A DNA stretch of 64,000 bases from Telmatactis stephensoni (GCA_029948255.1 JALIZF010001883.1:496001-560000), one strand, 5' to 3'. Positions 30,877 to 44,388 are shown, counted from the stretch's first letter. Notes: generated by a model from the letters alone, not told the origin. Program-made: numbers and translations.

Positions 30877-33800
30877 ATGTCTGACAAGACTATAGTTCTT
30901 GCCTATAGCGGTGGCTTGGACACTTCTTGTATACTGGTATGGCTAAAGGAACAAGGCTACGAAGTCATCGCCTACATGGTGAGTACAGAGCTGTGCAATC
31001 CATGACCAATATTTCATCATATTTTATCGCCATATACTCAGTGTCATGACTCCAGACACAGGTGTGAAATAGGTTGGAATTTAAAGGTAATTCAGTACAC
31101 TTCCTTGTCCAACAATGTACAACTGATGAAGCTTATTGCTGAAGTGCGAAAAAGCTAGTCACGAACATCGCTCAGATGTCGTAACGAATCAGACATTGCA
31201 GGAGACATTGTGATGAATATTGTTATCGCGATCAAACCGGTAATGCATCAAATAAACGCATTTTTGACATTTGGATTGAAATGCAGTGATTTCGATCTCT
31301 GTTCGTTTATTATCAATTATGTGTGATAATCTATTCGGACCCCTAGCTTTTATTATGCCTATTAAAATCTACTGAAATTACTTTATCTTCGCACAATTTA
31401 AGCTTATACTTATATCATCTGTAACGTAATAAAATCATGTTTTCCTTTTCCTTTTTTGTCAACACACAAAAGATATCCTTGAGATACTAAAAGGTCTCTC
31501 ATAATGAGCCATACTTAATTATGATTCCTAAAGTCGACACGTCAGTGATAGAATCACTAAGTAAACTGACAGATTTGAATACAGCTGGCTATTGTGTAGT
31601 CAAATCTGAATAACTCAGGGGCGAATAAATAGAACCTAATAATGGAAAAATAGTTAATAAACATCAGTGCAATTAAAATAATTTCTATTCGTGAACTACA
31701 TGGAAAAGAAATTCGCCGGCTATTTATTTTCAACGTGTAACTTAAATCCACCTGAGTGATCACCCGTGACCATGGTAGAAATCAAAACAAAATTTTAAAA
31801 AATTAATATTTACAGGTGTAAATGTTCTTTGTTCTGTAAACATTTGAAAGTACTTTGCAAATAGTACATTGAGTGGCTTTTAGCAGATTTATATCTAAGT
31901 TATATACCATAAGAACTGGCAACAGTAAACACGCAGCGAAAAAAACAAAACACAAAAACAAAACAAAAACAAACAAATCACGGATTATGGTGCTTACCGA
32001 AAGACGCGTGTGCCATTTGTCGGAAGTGACAAGTTTCCCGCCTTCTTTTACCATTAGCAAACAAATTTCCAATTTCTAGTAAGCACCATTTTTCTCTCAT
32101 TTTTGGAATGGGCTTCCTGTGGATCCGATGATCTCGACGTTTTCCGCTAAGTACTTCGTGGCTGAATGTCATCCGATATAGTCGTCTTCCTAAACCTAAC
32201 CCTAAGAGCGACTATGTGGACATTCAGTCATGAAGTATAAACCCGTTTTCCGACGCTGCCTTGCTCGAGTCATCAACAGAAAGCTGGAGAAAGCTGTAAC
32301 AAAGAAAGAGTTTTCATGCAATTAAGGGGTTTGTATCATTGTCATATTTAGTTCTTTCTTCACAAACCAATCTGAAGAAAGATAAATGTTCATGTTCAAT
32401 TCAGTACGGAAATGACTGACTCTCTAAAGCTGTACATTCAACTTTGACCAAGAAATCACAGGTAACCCAAGCTCTGTGTCAGTCTTTATTTATAGACGGA
32501 AGCCAATTTAGCTTTCGCTAATCTTCCATTGGGCCGTCTTTCATCTCACACTCACTACCTCTACACTTGAATATTTTTCATACAATGCTCAACTCACATG
32601 TTGATTTTTGCTGAGGGAGGAAAAACCGGAGAACCCGGAGAAAAAACCCTCGTGGCATGGGAGAGAACAACACATCAAACAAACTCAACTCACATATGAC
32701 CCAGTTCCCAAGCCGGGACTCGAACCCGGACCACAGCGGTGAGAGGCGAGTGGCTTAACCACTACGCCACCCTACGCCACCCAGTGAACTATAAGAGAAT
32801 GTATGGGGTTTTTCAATAAAAATATTCGAATAAAATTTAACTTTCTTACATGTTGTCTTTGTGTGTCCTTTGGGGATGTCTATATCGAGTTTTGGTAATT
32901 TTCGCCCCCCTTGCAATCCCATTGTCCCTATTGCAAATTAAGGGGGGCGAAAATTACCAAAACTCGATATAGACATCCCCAAAGGACACACAAAGACAAC
33001 ATGTAAGAAAGTTAAATTTTATTCGAATATTTCTATTGAAAATGTTGTATTGAAAAACCCCATACATTCTCTTATAGCTAGTTCACTGACACGGAGCTTG
33101 GGTTACCTGTGAAGAAATCAGAGATCGTAATAAACTGGTCATCAATCAGTATTATACACCTAATTTTAAAAAAATGACGTTGTAACAAGTTCACAGTATA
33201 CACTCCAAGGGCCTGTTCACATGAAAGTGAGTTGTCCCTGGTAGCAGGGATAACTCTTTTGTTTTCTTTTCTCTCAGGGGAAACAAAACAATAGTAGGGG
33301 TATAGAATGGTAAAATCCGAGCCTCCCGAGCCTGTGAGCCCCTTGTTTTAAAATCCGAGCCAGCTTTCAACATGCAAAATCCGAAATCCAAGCTTCCGAC
33401 CCCAGCATTTGAAAATTCCGAGATTCCGAGCCTAATATCTTGAAACTCCGAGCCTCCAAGCCTCTACAAAAATCAAATCCGAGCTTTGCGAGCCTCTTTA
33501 TTTTTTAGACACCATTCTATACCCCTAATAGTTATCACTGCTACCAACCAAAGCAGCTACAACCACCTTTGTGTGAATGGGCCCCAAGACTGCAAAGGAT
33601 TTTGGCAGTTGTTATTTTAATTATTAATCTATTTTAAGCATTCCAGCAAGCGTTATGAGCAATTTCAGACAATTTATTGTTTCATGCAACCAAAGCAGTT
33701 TAATATAACCAGAAAAGTCTGCCAAAATCCTTTGCAGCAGTCTTGAGTCTTGAAGTGTAAACTGTTGACTTAATGCAACAACATTTTTTGAAATAGGCAT

Positions 33801-36800
33801 ATATACTGCATGCATTGAGGAATACTTTTTAAAATGATAGCCTGTGAACAGGCTCTTGGGGAAGGGAAGGGGAAGGGAAGGGGAGGGGAAAACTTAAACT
33901 TCCCTGCCCCTCCCCTTCTCCTTCCCCTCCCCCTCCCCCCAGAGCCTGTTCACAGGCTATAAAATGACCATTGACTAAATCCTGCAGTTGCCAGTTGGAT
34001 GTTCTAAAAAGGAAGTGAAAACACATCAAATTGAGTTCTCAACATGGCATACACTTTGTAAATCAGTACTAGTACTGTAAGGTGCATGATTGCAGATTAG
34101 CTTTGTGCAAATTAAATGAAATAACTTTGGGGTAGCTCATCACCCTTCCTTGCAGCAGTCCAGAATCACTGCAAAGGGTATAATGTCATCGAGTTGAATG
34201 CGCTTTCATTAGGAAGATACACAGTGTATCTACAGTCTGTATAGCCTATACAGAACTTTACATACATGTATGTAGCATGTGCAGCCACCATCAGACCCAT
34301 GTTTGATCGTGGACCACAGCTTAGGTCCAAACTAGTTGATTTTTACCGAGGGGAAAAAAATCAGAGTACCTGGAGAAAAAACCTTAAAGCAAGGAAGAGT
34401 CAACAAACAACAAACTCGATCAAGCCACATGTGATGTACGTCAGTGTCCAGGAATCAAACCCAGGACCACTGAGGTGACAGACAAGCCCTCTCACTGCTC
34501 AGCCACCCTTGCTTCCCATTAGGCAAATTGTTCAACATTCTCTAAAGAATTTATTACTGTGTATAATAAATTTGTCTACAATTGCGCACCTCACCTGTAG
34601 TGGTTGTCATGTCAACAATATTCTAATCCTAATTCTCCTATGCTGTATCCTATACCAGGCAAATATTGGTCAAGATGAGGATTTTGAAGCAGCCAGGCAA
34701 AAAGCCATCAATCTTGGAGCTAAAAAGGTAATTAATATATTTATTTACGAAAAGAATAATTTATATGGTACTCAAAATTAAATGTGTCAAACTTGTTATT
34801 TGCATAACACACAATGTATTACACATGCAGGCTATTTTTATTGTTTTTATTCTTTTGTTGGTTGGTTGGTGATATGTGGCTCAATTTTATCCTTGGTTCG
34901 ATTTTTATTTTCCTTTGTTTTATATATACTCATTATCATAATTACAATACACAAAAACAAAGGACGATATAAATTGAACCTAAATATATATTCATTAGTG
35001 ATGCCTAATGCATCCAGGATATTGTTGTCATTCTCAAGTAAAGTTAGGAAAGCAAGTGACATTGATCCCTAGTCCCCATAATTAACCTCTCCAAATGTTC
35101 AGTGACTGGCTCAGATGGTGTAAACTGCAGGTTTGCAGGTGTGCAGGTGCAAATTTTGCAGGTTATGAGAATAATTTCTTTTTATTTTAAAATAAGATTT
35201 AATCAATAATTTAATTCTTTATTCGTATCTCCTTGATTTTTCAACTTATATCCTTCAAACTTCACAGTTTTACTGATTTTGATATGCCCTTTCCAGCTTA
35301 ATGGTCATTATTTTTAAGATTGAGAACTTTTGGAATTACATGAAAAAGCCGTTAATATGAAATGACCATAGCAATTCACAAAATACAACATTTACACGTA
35401 TAAAATTGCAGAATACGTCTTGGTATACGTAACAGTCATATTCGCATTCTGAGCATGAAAATTCAGTTAAGAATAGTTATGTTACCAGCCCGTACCCCAA
35501 AATGTCTCCAGGTGTCTGATTTTTTGAAAATGCGCCTTGTCTAAATCTATTCTCCGGACTTGCCATCCGAAGTAAGCTGCCGATTTTTGACCGTTGAGTT
35601 ATACTAGCTTCAGTCTGATTTCGCATCCCAAGTCCCGCTATCTCGAAGGTCAAAATCTGTGATATTTCTCTGATCTCAATAAAAACGATTTTCAAATAAA
35701 AGTTTGTTCAGAGACTTCTTTCTAGTCAGTAATGAAAGAAGTAAAAAAATGCCTTCAGGTGGCTGGATTCAAACCCGCAGCCCAATTAAAGCAACCCTGA
35801 GGCACCCAATGCGATATGAAAACAAAAAGAAGAAGAAGTAAGCCTTATAATACTCATAACCTGCAACCTGCACACCTGCAACCTGCAATTTACACCTTCC
35901 GTGACTGGCTTCCACTTCCAACACTCACTATTGCTTTTTTGTTACAATTCTGATCTGGGCATGTCAGCACTGGTAATTATGATCATATGAGCAGAAAATT
36001 TGTTGACATTATAAGGCTGCCATATACCCAATATAATTGGTCTGCATGACAAGATTTAGGGGTGCCTCGTAAACAATTAGGTTGCTTTGTAACTTTAGTA
36101 TTATTATATTATCAGCTGTATCAATAATGGTTACAACAGAAAAGGCTATTAAATATAAAAATACTAAACTTGTACTGTACCTTTGTGTATTAAAAAAACA
36201 TCCCTTTTATATAAGTTGACCCTTTTTCTGTAAAACCCCCATCCCCCCACTGCCATCATTTGCAAACAATAAATATTTTCCAAATAGATTTGTTTAGTAA
36301 ATCAGGGAACCTTTTAAATAATTTATTGTCAGGTTTTTATTGAAGATCTCCAAGAGGAATTTGTCAAGGATTTCATCTTCCCAGCAGTTCAAGCCAATGC
36401 TATTTACGAGGATAGATACTTGATGGGAACTGGTAAGCCTGAGGTTTACAGGGGTTTCAGTATGATTTGAACTAGGTGGCAGTGCCCATATAGCCAGCTG
36501 TGACCAGTAATTAAGGGCCATACAGCTCCATTAGTAATCACTGCTGAGAGGTGATCAGAAGTATATTGTAGGCGCAGATTATTTGAAACACCGATATATA
36601 ATAGTTATAGAGCGGTTTTCGTATGAGTGTGAAACTTACCGTGCTGTACTATGACCGTGTCAGTGCCGTAATGTCTATAAAAACATTTCAAATTCCTGAC
36701 GTAACCGTATCGTACATTAACTGTGCTGTTTTCCCAGTCATACGAAATCTGCTCTAATTAGCACACCTTCCCACAAGTGCTTTTGATAACTGTTTGTAAT

Positions 36801-39800
36801 AAATCTTAGATTTATTTTATGAATAAAAGCATTTTTTGCATGATGGTGAAAAACAGCACTGTCATGGTATAACACTAATTATGGCAGGATTTTGAAATGT
36901 TTTATAGGACCCATATTGATAGCAGTTTTTTATAACTGAAATGGTTATCCTGTCAAAATATGTTATTATTATTATTATTATTGTTATAATTTACAACATA
37001 GTAATAACAGTCAGATCAAAGCTTGATAGTATTTTGCACTCTATTATAAAAACTGCTCTACAGTTTCTGGAGGGTTTAATTCTTACAAGAATTACAGAGT
37101 AATTAAGTGATGATGAAATAAGTTGCTTAACTTGTATTTCTAAACTGATCTGCATATGTTTTTCAGCAATTGCTCGTCCATGCATTGCCAAGAGACAAAT
37201 TGAAATTGCCCTTCAAGAGAAAGCAGGCTATGTATCCCATGGTGCAACAGGAAAGGTGCATAATATTTCACCAGTCACGCCTTGACCATTAGGTGACCAC
37301 ATTTCAGAAAAAAAGTGGTGATTTAATGGCCGGGAGACATGGATGTAAAATAAGCTGTGCACAACATTTAATATATCATTCTTTTAATGTTTTCTAAAAA
37401 CAAAATAAATGAAGAAACAACTAATACTAAGTTTGGCCTTGATGATAAATTTCAGGGTAATGACCAAGTCAGATTTGAAATGACCTACTATGCACTGTAC
37501 CCTGGTGTTCAGGTAAAATATATATGATCGTTGATTCATTTTATAGATATATTAGATGCAGTAGTGTGGGTGCATGTTTCAACAAAGGATTCCCAGCAGA
37601 AGGATCCAAATGATCAAAAAAAAAAAAAACAGTGAAAAAGTGCTATCCATTTGTTCCAATTTCCTGATGGAGTCTGAGATTTTTTGAAGTTCAACGGACT
37701 ACAGGATGGATTTACAAGATTAAAGAGGAACTTAGTTGCACTTCTAGCAATGTCATTTATATCGTCCAGTATATGTCACAGTCCTCACCTATAATATATG
37801 CTGATTGACTAATTCAATGCAATTTAAGGTCAGATTCCATAAATCTGCAATGAATACAAACAAAACTCATGCAAAGTTGCAGTACATTTCAATAGTGCTG
37901 ATCGATCACCCTTTAGTTGTCTGACTTTAAATTCATTTGTATTGATACAGAAGCTTAGGATTAACTAATGAAGTCATTGAGAAGCTTTTAACTAGAGAGG
38001 CAACTTTGATTCTACAAACTATAGACCGATTTCTCACCACACACAAGACTATTACCGGCAGTCCTATTTTCCCAGAACTGTTACACTATGGAACTCTCTG
38101 CCAATGGACATTAAAAAGGCTAATAATATATCTACATTTAAAAAGCAAATTCAATTATTCTACTTTAATAAATTAACTCTGTACCGTCCTCCATAGATTC
38201 ATAGCTACAGCTACATAGACACTTTATCTAATCATTTAGTGTTTGTAAGGATTTAAGTTTATGTTTTATTTTTTGGGGGTAAAAATTGTCAATTGGGACT
38301 TTGTACTCTCGTCCTGTTATTTCTACCTGTCAGCAGAACATTCGTTGATGTAATTTATAGCATCTATGTATATTTATAGCATTTATGTTTTTTTTTTTCC
38401 TTGTTATTGTATGTAAATGTTTGCTTGACGAATTCAATTAAACTAAACTAAATTAAACTAAACTACAATTGGATGGCTCAGTTAATTAAGCAATCCATGT
38501 TAATTACACTCCTTATTTTCCCTATATATATAGGTCGAACCCTATATTCATTCATAAATATTATGAAGTAAATTATTTACTTTTTTATCATTTTGTATTT
38601 CATTTTGAATTGTTTTTATCTGATAAAAACTGAAGGGTTGAAACGTAATAAAAGATTTTTATCTATGGATGGCTGGAAGTCGTACATGTATACTGGGTTA
38701 TAAATGTTTGGTACATATATTGTGTATGCTGATCAGTGGAGAAGGTGTTTGGCATTTCATATAGACTACAAGTGAACATCGACCCCACTTTTTTAGAGTC
38801 TGAATTTATCTTTTCATTTAGGCCATTGCTCCATGGCGTCAGATTGAGTTTCTCAATAAATTTAAAGGACGAAAAGATTTATTTGAATATGCTCAGGTAA
38901 GGATAGTACTGTAAAATCCTTAAATTAATATCAGAGTTATAATTAATGTACTGTACATGGCTGTATTATTATTTTTTGATTTCCTGTTGGAGCCTTGATT
39001 GACAGGTAATCTTCTTTATAGCTGCAGGTATCACATCATTTTGTCAGTACTTTGCCAAGACTTTAATTTTCAAGGTTTTGTCAACATTGTGCCAATTGAG
39101 ATCTTATCATCTACCAATTATTAATTAAGACACACCTTGGTAATGTTAAATTTGTGATTAAATGGTGCTTAAGGACGCCTAGTGCTCATTATAAGGACAG
39201 CATAGGTTTTTTAAGGCTCAATATTTTGCATACAAGCCATTTTAGACACAAAGAACAATATATCAACTAATATCAAAATTTGGTACATGCGTCTCTTAGA
39301 TATAACGCCCTGTATTTTGGGAGAGGTGACATATTTGATCAGCAGAAGTCATTGTTTTAATAAATATCTCCACGAAGCTTTACTGTAACTGCATGGTCAC
39401 AAGGTTTTGTAAAACATTTTTACTAAAGCCAGTAAAAGTATAGCAGTTACTGTTTTTCATTAACTTCGTCATCAGTTTATGAAAAAACTATGAAAACAGC
39501 AGCTTAGCTGTTTTTCCACTATGTTGTGCTTATAAGTGGATCTTGCTAACTAAAGATAATTCCTTAATCATGGTATAAGATCTTGGCAAGTTCTTGGACA
39601 TAACATCTTACACCTTACATCTTACTGTTGGCAAGATGGTTGAAATGGGATGTTGTGCAGCTGGAGACTGAATTGATTACTGCTAAGACTTTCTTTCTGA
39701 GATTGTATTACTGTCATATGTATGTTTTTCAGATTAATATTAACTGTAGTTTTTTATTACTGAATTAAAAACACAGGCCCATAATATCCCACTGCCAGTT

Positions 39801-42800
39801 ACACCTAAGAATCCATGGAGTATGGATGCTAATCTCATGCATATCAGGTATGCTGCAGTTCATTTGTTAATGAGAGGGCTTTAGTCATTACTGCCTTCAC
39901 TGAAATATCCAGTGTTAACTTCATAAATGAAGTTCATTGAGTATTTGATAACTGGATTGACATGTGTGCTCTAGTCCAATCATTTGTTTGTTTATTTGTT
40001 CTTTTATTAGTTCATTCATTCATTTGTTCATTTGTTCATTCATTCATTTTGTATGTTTATGTCATTAGATGTCAATCTATTTTCTCTTGCTGTTTTTCAG
40101 TTATGAGTCTGGTATCTTAGAAAATCCAAGGGTAAGCGAAAAAAGTGTTTTTTCTTTACTCATATCTATTACTAGAGAGAACAACAGAACCTCCTATTCA
40201 ACAACCCAGAATTTCTAAAGAAACTCTTTCGATAGCAGTCATGCATTTTTTTAAAGTGTGTATTTTTTGGAGAGGCAGTTGATTAAAGTTGATGTCTAAT
40301 GCACAGTGGAAACTAATAACATGCATGCATGCTTGAAGTCTAGGTGGTCACATACACTTGGAATGGGGCTAAGAATAATGTAAATTAATGTCTTATCTGT
40401 GTGTTATCTACAGACAGAGGCTCCAAGTGATATTTATCAGATGACAAAAGACCCAGTCACAGCACCAGATAAGGTATGCATTTTGATTTTTAAAAACAAA
40501 TACATGGTTTGACATTTTCCACCAGTATAAATTTATAGGGCATTGTTTAATTAACCTTTCTTCTAGCCCACTTCCTTTAAGTTATACCAAATACGTCTTT
40601 CAGAAAAATATAGACCAGCAGAAGAAAATGAAACATACTACAACATTAGTTACATGTATACTGCTCATGAAAGAAGAGCAAACATTAAGACATGGATACA
40701 TCATTTAGCTTTACTGCAACAAAAAACAGTTTAGTATCACATGGCTTAGTTGGTTAGTGCATGGTCTTCTAAGTAAGTCAGGTGCATGGTTGGAATGCTA
40801 ATTATCAAATTTGCAAATTCCTGTTTTATATCTTCTCTCTAAACTGTGTAGGTGATACTGACAGCTTTAAATACCTGTGACGTGCAGCTGCCGATGATTG
40901 GGGGGTAATTTGAGTGAAGAGACATGGACATTAGATATTCTTCTTTGCCCTTTAGACCTTTTCTACTTTGTCATGGATATTGTACATACAAATGTAACTG
41001 TTGATATGGTGCTGATTTAATTCCTAACCTGAATTCCTTTTCTCTCTCTAAAGCCTGCCATCATTGAGATTGAGTTCAAAAAAGGTAAGTCTTTAATTTG
41101 TGTTCCACTATTTTCTATTAATTGGTTTCAAAACCAGTCCAGTTGTTAGTAAGAAAGGTACTTAATATCTAATAAGTGTCACTACGTGATGAAATAGAAA
41201 ACTATGAATATTGACTGACATCAGGAATTGTCAGGAATTGTCCATGACTCTAAATTTAAAGATTAATGACATCTTTAATGTTACCACCTATTGATGGCAA
41301 TCTGTTTTTCTCTTCAAGGTGTTCCAGTTAAAGTTACCAATATGGGTGATGGAGCAACCAAGCACACACCACTTGAGATTTACAAATACCTGAATCACAT
41401 TGGGTCAGAAGATTTATCAGATAATTTAGAATTTTAAAAGTTAATTTCTTCCTTACCTTCCATGGAGCGATGTATTGACTGATCTTTGTATTCATGTAGT
41501 GGTGAACATGGTGTAGGAAGAATTGACTTGGTTGAAAACAGATTTGTTGGCATGAAATCAAGAGGTACATTTGTGTTATGTGAATTACAACCAGAAAGTA
41601 GAGTAGCCTTCTCCACAGGCAACTCCTTGGGTTTCCTTTGGTAATGGTTATGTTGACCGTGAGGAGACTGAGAGTGAAAAAGGAACCCCCAACAACAGAG
41701 AAAACCCACAGTGATGCCTCGATCAGTGGAGGAGGCTAGGGACTGAGATGTATCAATAGGCATCACCCTTCATGTGTCAATCACAAAAATCAATGTTAGG
41801 GCTCTATAAATGCCAGAAATGGAAAGAGCATGTCAAACTTATAGTGATCACTGAAAACTTCAGATAGTTATCTTAAAAATTGAAAAATTGGAGAATATCC
41901 AAGAAGCACTTTTTTTACAAAGAATGTATGGGTATTTTTAACTTGGGTCAGGTTTTGCCTCTCATCCGAAAAACACCATAATTCTTTGTAAAAAAGACGA
42001 TGCTAGGTTTGCTACTGACACCATACCAACCATTTACTGACACTTTACCAACCACTTACTGACACAATACCGACAACTTACTGACACCTTACCAACCATT
42101 TACTGGTCAACACCATACCAACCACTTACTGACACCTTACCAACCATTTACTGACACCTTATCAACCATTTAACTAACACCTTACCAGCCACTGACACCT
42201 TACCAACCACTTCCTGACACCATACCAACCACTTACTGACACCTTACCAACCACTTACTAACACCTTACCAACCACTTACTGACACCTTACCAATCACTT
42301 ACTGACACCTTACCAACCACTTACTGACACCTTACCAACCACTTACTAACACCTTACCAACCACTTACTGACACCTTACCAACCACTTCCTGACACCTTA
42401 CCAACCACTTACTGACACCTTACCAACCACTTACTGACACCTTACCAATCACTTACTGACACCTTACCAACCACTTACTGACACCTTACCAACCACTTTA
42501 CTGACACCTTACCAATCACTTCCTGATAACCTACTGATAACATTTTGTATTGTTTCCAGGCATTTACGAGTGTCCAGCAGGTACCATACTAAGGGCTGCT
42601 CATCTTGACATTGAGACATTTACTCTTGACAGGGTGTGTACATACACTGCCATATTGTATTGTATTGTTGTCATCCTGTATGCATATCACTATTAAATTT
42701 CATGTTATTGTGTATAGGAGGTTCGTAAAGTCAAGGCCAGTCTGAGTTCTCGTTTCAATGAGTTGGTCTACAATGGCTTTTTGGTACAGCCCTGAGGGTG

Positions 42801-44121
42801 ACTACATCAGATTCTGTATTGATAAGAGTCAAGAGAATGTAGAAGGCATTGTTAAACTAGCTATCAGTAAAGGGCATGTAAGTCTATATGAAGGGATCTG
42901 TTTAGTCTTCCCCATTGCTTCCTACCTTTCATTTATTCATTCTTTCTTTCTTTAGTTGTGCCATCATGCAATAACATTCTCTTGGTTTCTAGGTGTATGT
43001 GAAGGGTCGCGAATCAAAAGCCTCACTGTACAATGAAGAACTTGTCAGGTAGGTTCCATTGATTTTCCTCCTTTGTGCATATTGTTCGCGCATTTGATTG
43101 TTTGTTGTTTGTTTGTTTGATCATTTGTTCTTTTCATTGTCCTTTCATGTTCGTTCATTTGTTTGTCCCTTCCCTCGATCGTTCATTTGTTTGTTGTGTG
43201 TGTTTGTTTCTTCATTTGTTTTGTTTTTATCTTTTCTAAAAGGGTGGGGTGTCTAGTTTATTGCCACTGTGCTCTCCTTTCCCTTGCACACCTGGCTGAA
43301 GTCCAAAATACTAATAATGTTTGTTTGATTGCTAGTATGGATGTGATTGGTGACTATAACCCTGCTGATGCTGCTGGTTTTATTAGAATTAACTCACTGA
43401 GGTAAATATTACAATCATACACTTACTGATTATCGATCAGCTCGGTTGGCTTGGATGGGGGTTGAGCGCCGGTCCTCAGTGCACTATTAAAGAAGGTTGG
43501 AGTTCGATTCTTCGGCCGGAGCAACACACAGCATGACACAGGGTCTTTAGATAATTGAGGAGGTGCCTTTGTAATTACATCTGCAAATTGTTAGACTTCG
43601 CGTCTTCTCGGATAAGGGCATAAACCGTAGGCCCCATCTCACCAAAAAAATCAATACACATACCCTTGCATTGAACCTACAAACACTATTTCGGTGAGAG
43701 TAGGCCATGAAGTTACTGGTGTGGTCTGTCCTACTATACTTCAGGACCCACAGTAATTGGCGAATTTAAAGCTGTTGTGGTAACCCTTCATACGAAGGAA
43801 AAACTAACTAAACTATTTATAATGATATGATTTACCTTCTTTTCCCTAACCATTGTCTTACTCTGTACCATCTGTGTACTCAAAGAGAACAACCGGGGAG
43901 ACTGAGAAAGGTGTCACGTGATGTGACGTCATTTAGCACCACTTATGGACTACCAGCCTCTTGCGCGTGTTAAAAGATTTGCGCAGCGTGAATTTGTTCA
44001 AATCAAGTCAGTCTGCAAGTAAAGGTAGTCTCAATCTCCTGGTTATGCTCTCATGAATGTTTCTCTTTTTATTTGTAGATTGCGAGAACACGCGCGTCTG
44101 AGGAAAGCTATTGGAAAATAA
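30877..44121 (+). CDS. ASS1: Argininosuccinate synthase (one apparent 1-nt insertion)
   Basis: Cytosolic enzyme joining citrulline and aspartate with ATP to form argininosuccinate (arginine and citrulline-NO cycles). Seventeen exons: 30877-30978, 34659-34727, 36333-36432, 37167-37255, 37456-37512, 38822-38896, 39777-39847, 40101-40131, 40414-40473, 41054-41084, 41319-41403, 41500-41564, 42560-42633, 42718-42877, 42993-43048, 43336-43401, 44079-44121. After discounting the extra T they total 410 aa (human ASS1 is 412 aa as recalled). The N-terminal pyrophosphatase P-loop AYSGGLDTS is at residues 9-17. Other conserved blocks are [49 protein letters not shown] and [17 protein letters not shown]. 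The start has an A at -3. All introns are GT-AG. Exon 14 carries the apparent extra T. Confidence 0.95.
32457..33111. mobile_element. Foldback DNA transposon with CACAGGTAACCCAAGCTC ends and a nested SINE
   Basis: CACAGGTAACCCAAGCTC at the left and GAGCTTGGGTTACCTGTG at the right, with a 7-bp target duplication AAGAAAT on each side. The inner half is a second long inverted repeat (TGTCCTTTGGGGATGTC and its complement). A tRNA-derived SINE lies near the left end. It is in ASS1 intron 1 and has no transposase. Confidence 0.85.
32600..32785 (-). repeat. tRNA-derived SINE nested in a DNA transposon
   Basis: On the minus strand: head GGCGTAGTGGTTAAGCCACT, B box GGGTTCGAGTCCCGG, then a body containing CACGAGGGTTTTTTCTCCGG. 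The same family lies at 34345-34515 (-) and 45930-46110 (+). Confidence 0.7.
33838..33959. mobile_element. hAT-like MITE with purine-rich core
   Basis: Ends TAGCCTGTGAACAGGCTC and GAGCCTGTTCACAGGCTA have an 8-bp target duplication TAAAATGA on each side, the hAT hallmark. The core is a GGGAAGGGGAAG-type purine run facing a pyrimidine run, so the whole element can fold. Confidence 0.85.
34345..34515 (-). repeat. tRNA-derived SINE
   Basis: Minus-strand head GGCTGAGCAGTGAGAGGGC and B-box-like GGGTTTGATTCCTGG, with the same AAGGTTTTTTCTCCAGG body as the copy at 32600. Confidence 0.6.
35112..35900. mobile_element. MULE-like non-autonomous element, 10-bp target duplication
   Basis: GTGACTGGCT occurs immediately left (35102-35111) and right (35901-35910). 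The ends share GGTGTAAA, followed by arrays of GCAGGT words facing ACCTGC words. The interior (about 35220-35560) is the same sequence as the arms of the foldback at 46911-47625. It is in ASS1 intron 2. Confidence 0.75.
36608..36756. mobile_element. 149-bp TA-flanked MITE, copy 3
   Basis: TAGAGCGGTTTTCGTATGAG to CATACGAAATCTGCTCTA is the best-preserved end pair of the family. It lies in ASS1 intron 3. Confidence 0.8.
38035..38465 (+). mobile_element. LINE (non-LTR retrotransposon) 3' fragment
   Basis: Translates to [19 protein letters not shown] followed by [20 protein letters not shown] and a stop at 38194-38196. This is the typical C-terminal end of non-LTR reverse transcriptase ORFs. It is followed by a 3' tail ending in AACTAAACTAAATTAAAC repeats. 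5'-truncated and inactive, in ASS1 intron 5. Confidence 0.75.
40735..40800 (+). repeat. tRNA-like SINE head
   Basis: TGGCTTAGTTGGTTAGTGC at the start resembles the copy near 8585; the B box is degenerate. ASS1 intron 9. Confidence 0.4.
42003..42540. repeat. 22-bp minisatellite (forward orientation)
   Basis: About two dozen copies of a 22-bp unit containing CCACTTACTGACACCTTACC, with scattered substitutions and a few shortened units. It fills most of ASS1 intron 12, ending about 20 bp before the exon 13 acceptor. The reverse complement of this unit forms another array at 61690-61935. Confidence 0.95.
42778..42782 (+). other. Apparent 1-nt insertion in ASS1 exon 14
   Basis: GGCTTTTTGG puts the frame into a TGA at 42793-42795. 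With four T instead of five, the exon reads [18 protein letters not shown] and on through [18 protein letters not shown]. It then has 159 nt and joins exon 15 in the required phase 0. Confidence 0.9.
43428..43545 (+). repeat. tRNA-like SINE
   Basis: CAGCTCGGTTGGCTTGGAT (A-box-like) and GGTTGGAGTTCGATTCTTC (B-box-like) lie about 60 bp apart, in the last ASS1 intron. Confidence 0.5.
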
Positions 44122-44256
44122 ACCGCTGTTGGTGTTTTCTGGCCGCCAAGTCACCGTCATGTTTTAGTTGCTCAGTTTACGGTGTCTTATTGTTATTTTG
44201 GTATTATGCACCTTTTTCCCTCGATTGTAAAGAACTTATTGATAAGGAAATCAGGA

Positions 44257-44388
44257 TGAAGTGTGTGCTTTAGTTCGGCTTAATTGACGGCACTCATTGA
44301 ATTGGGAACGTTTTTAGTTCGGTGAAGTGTGTGCTTTAGTTCGGCTTAATTGACGGTATTCATGGAATTGGGAACGTTTTTAGTTCGG
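44257..44388. repeat. 66-bp tandem duplication in the ASS1 3' UTR
   Basis: A unit starting TGAAGTGTGTGCTTTAG at 44257 repeats at 44323, with two or three differences. It lies between the stop codon and the poly(A) signal. Confidence 0.9.

Noticed and set aside
32188..32210. Telomere-like CCTAACCCTAA
   Set aside because: Only about two units; too short to be a telomeric remnant.
42003..42540. CRISPR-like regular array
   Set aside because: There are no unique spacers; it is a head-to-tail 22-bp minisatellite in a eukaryotic intron.
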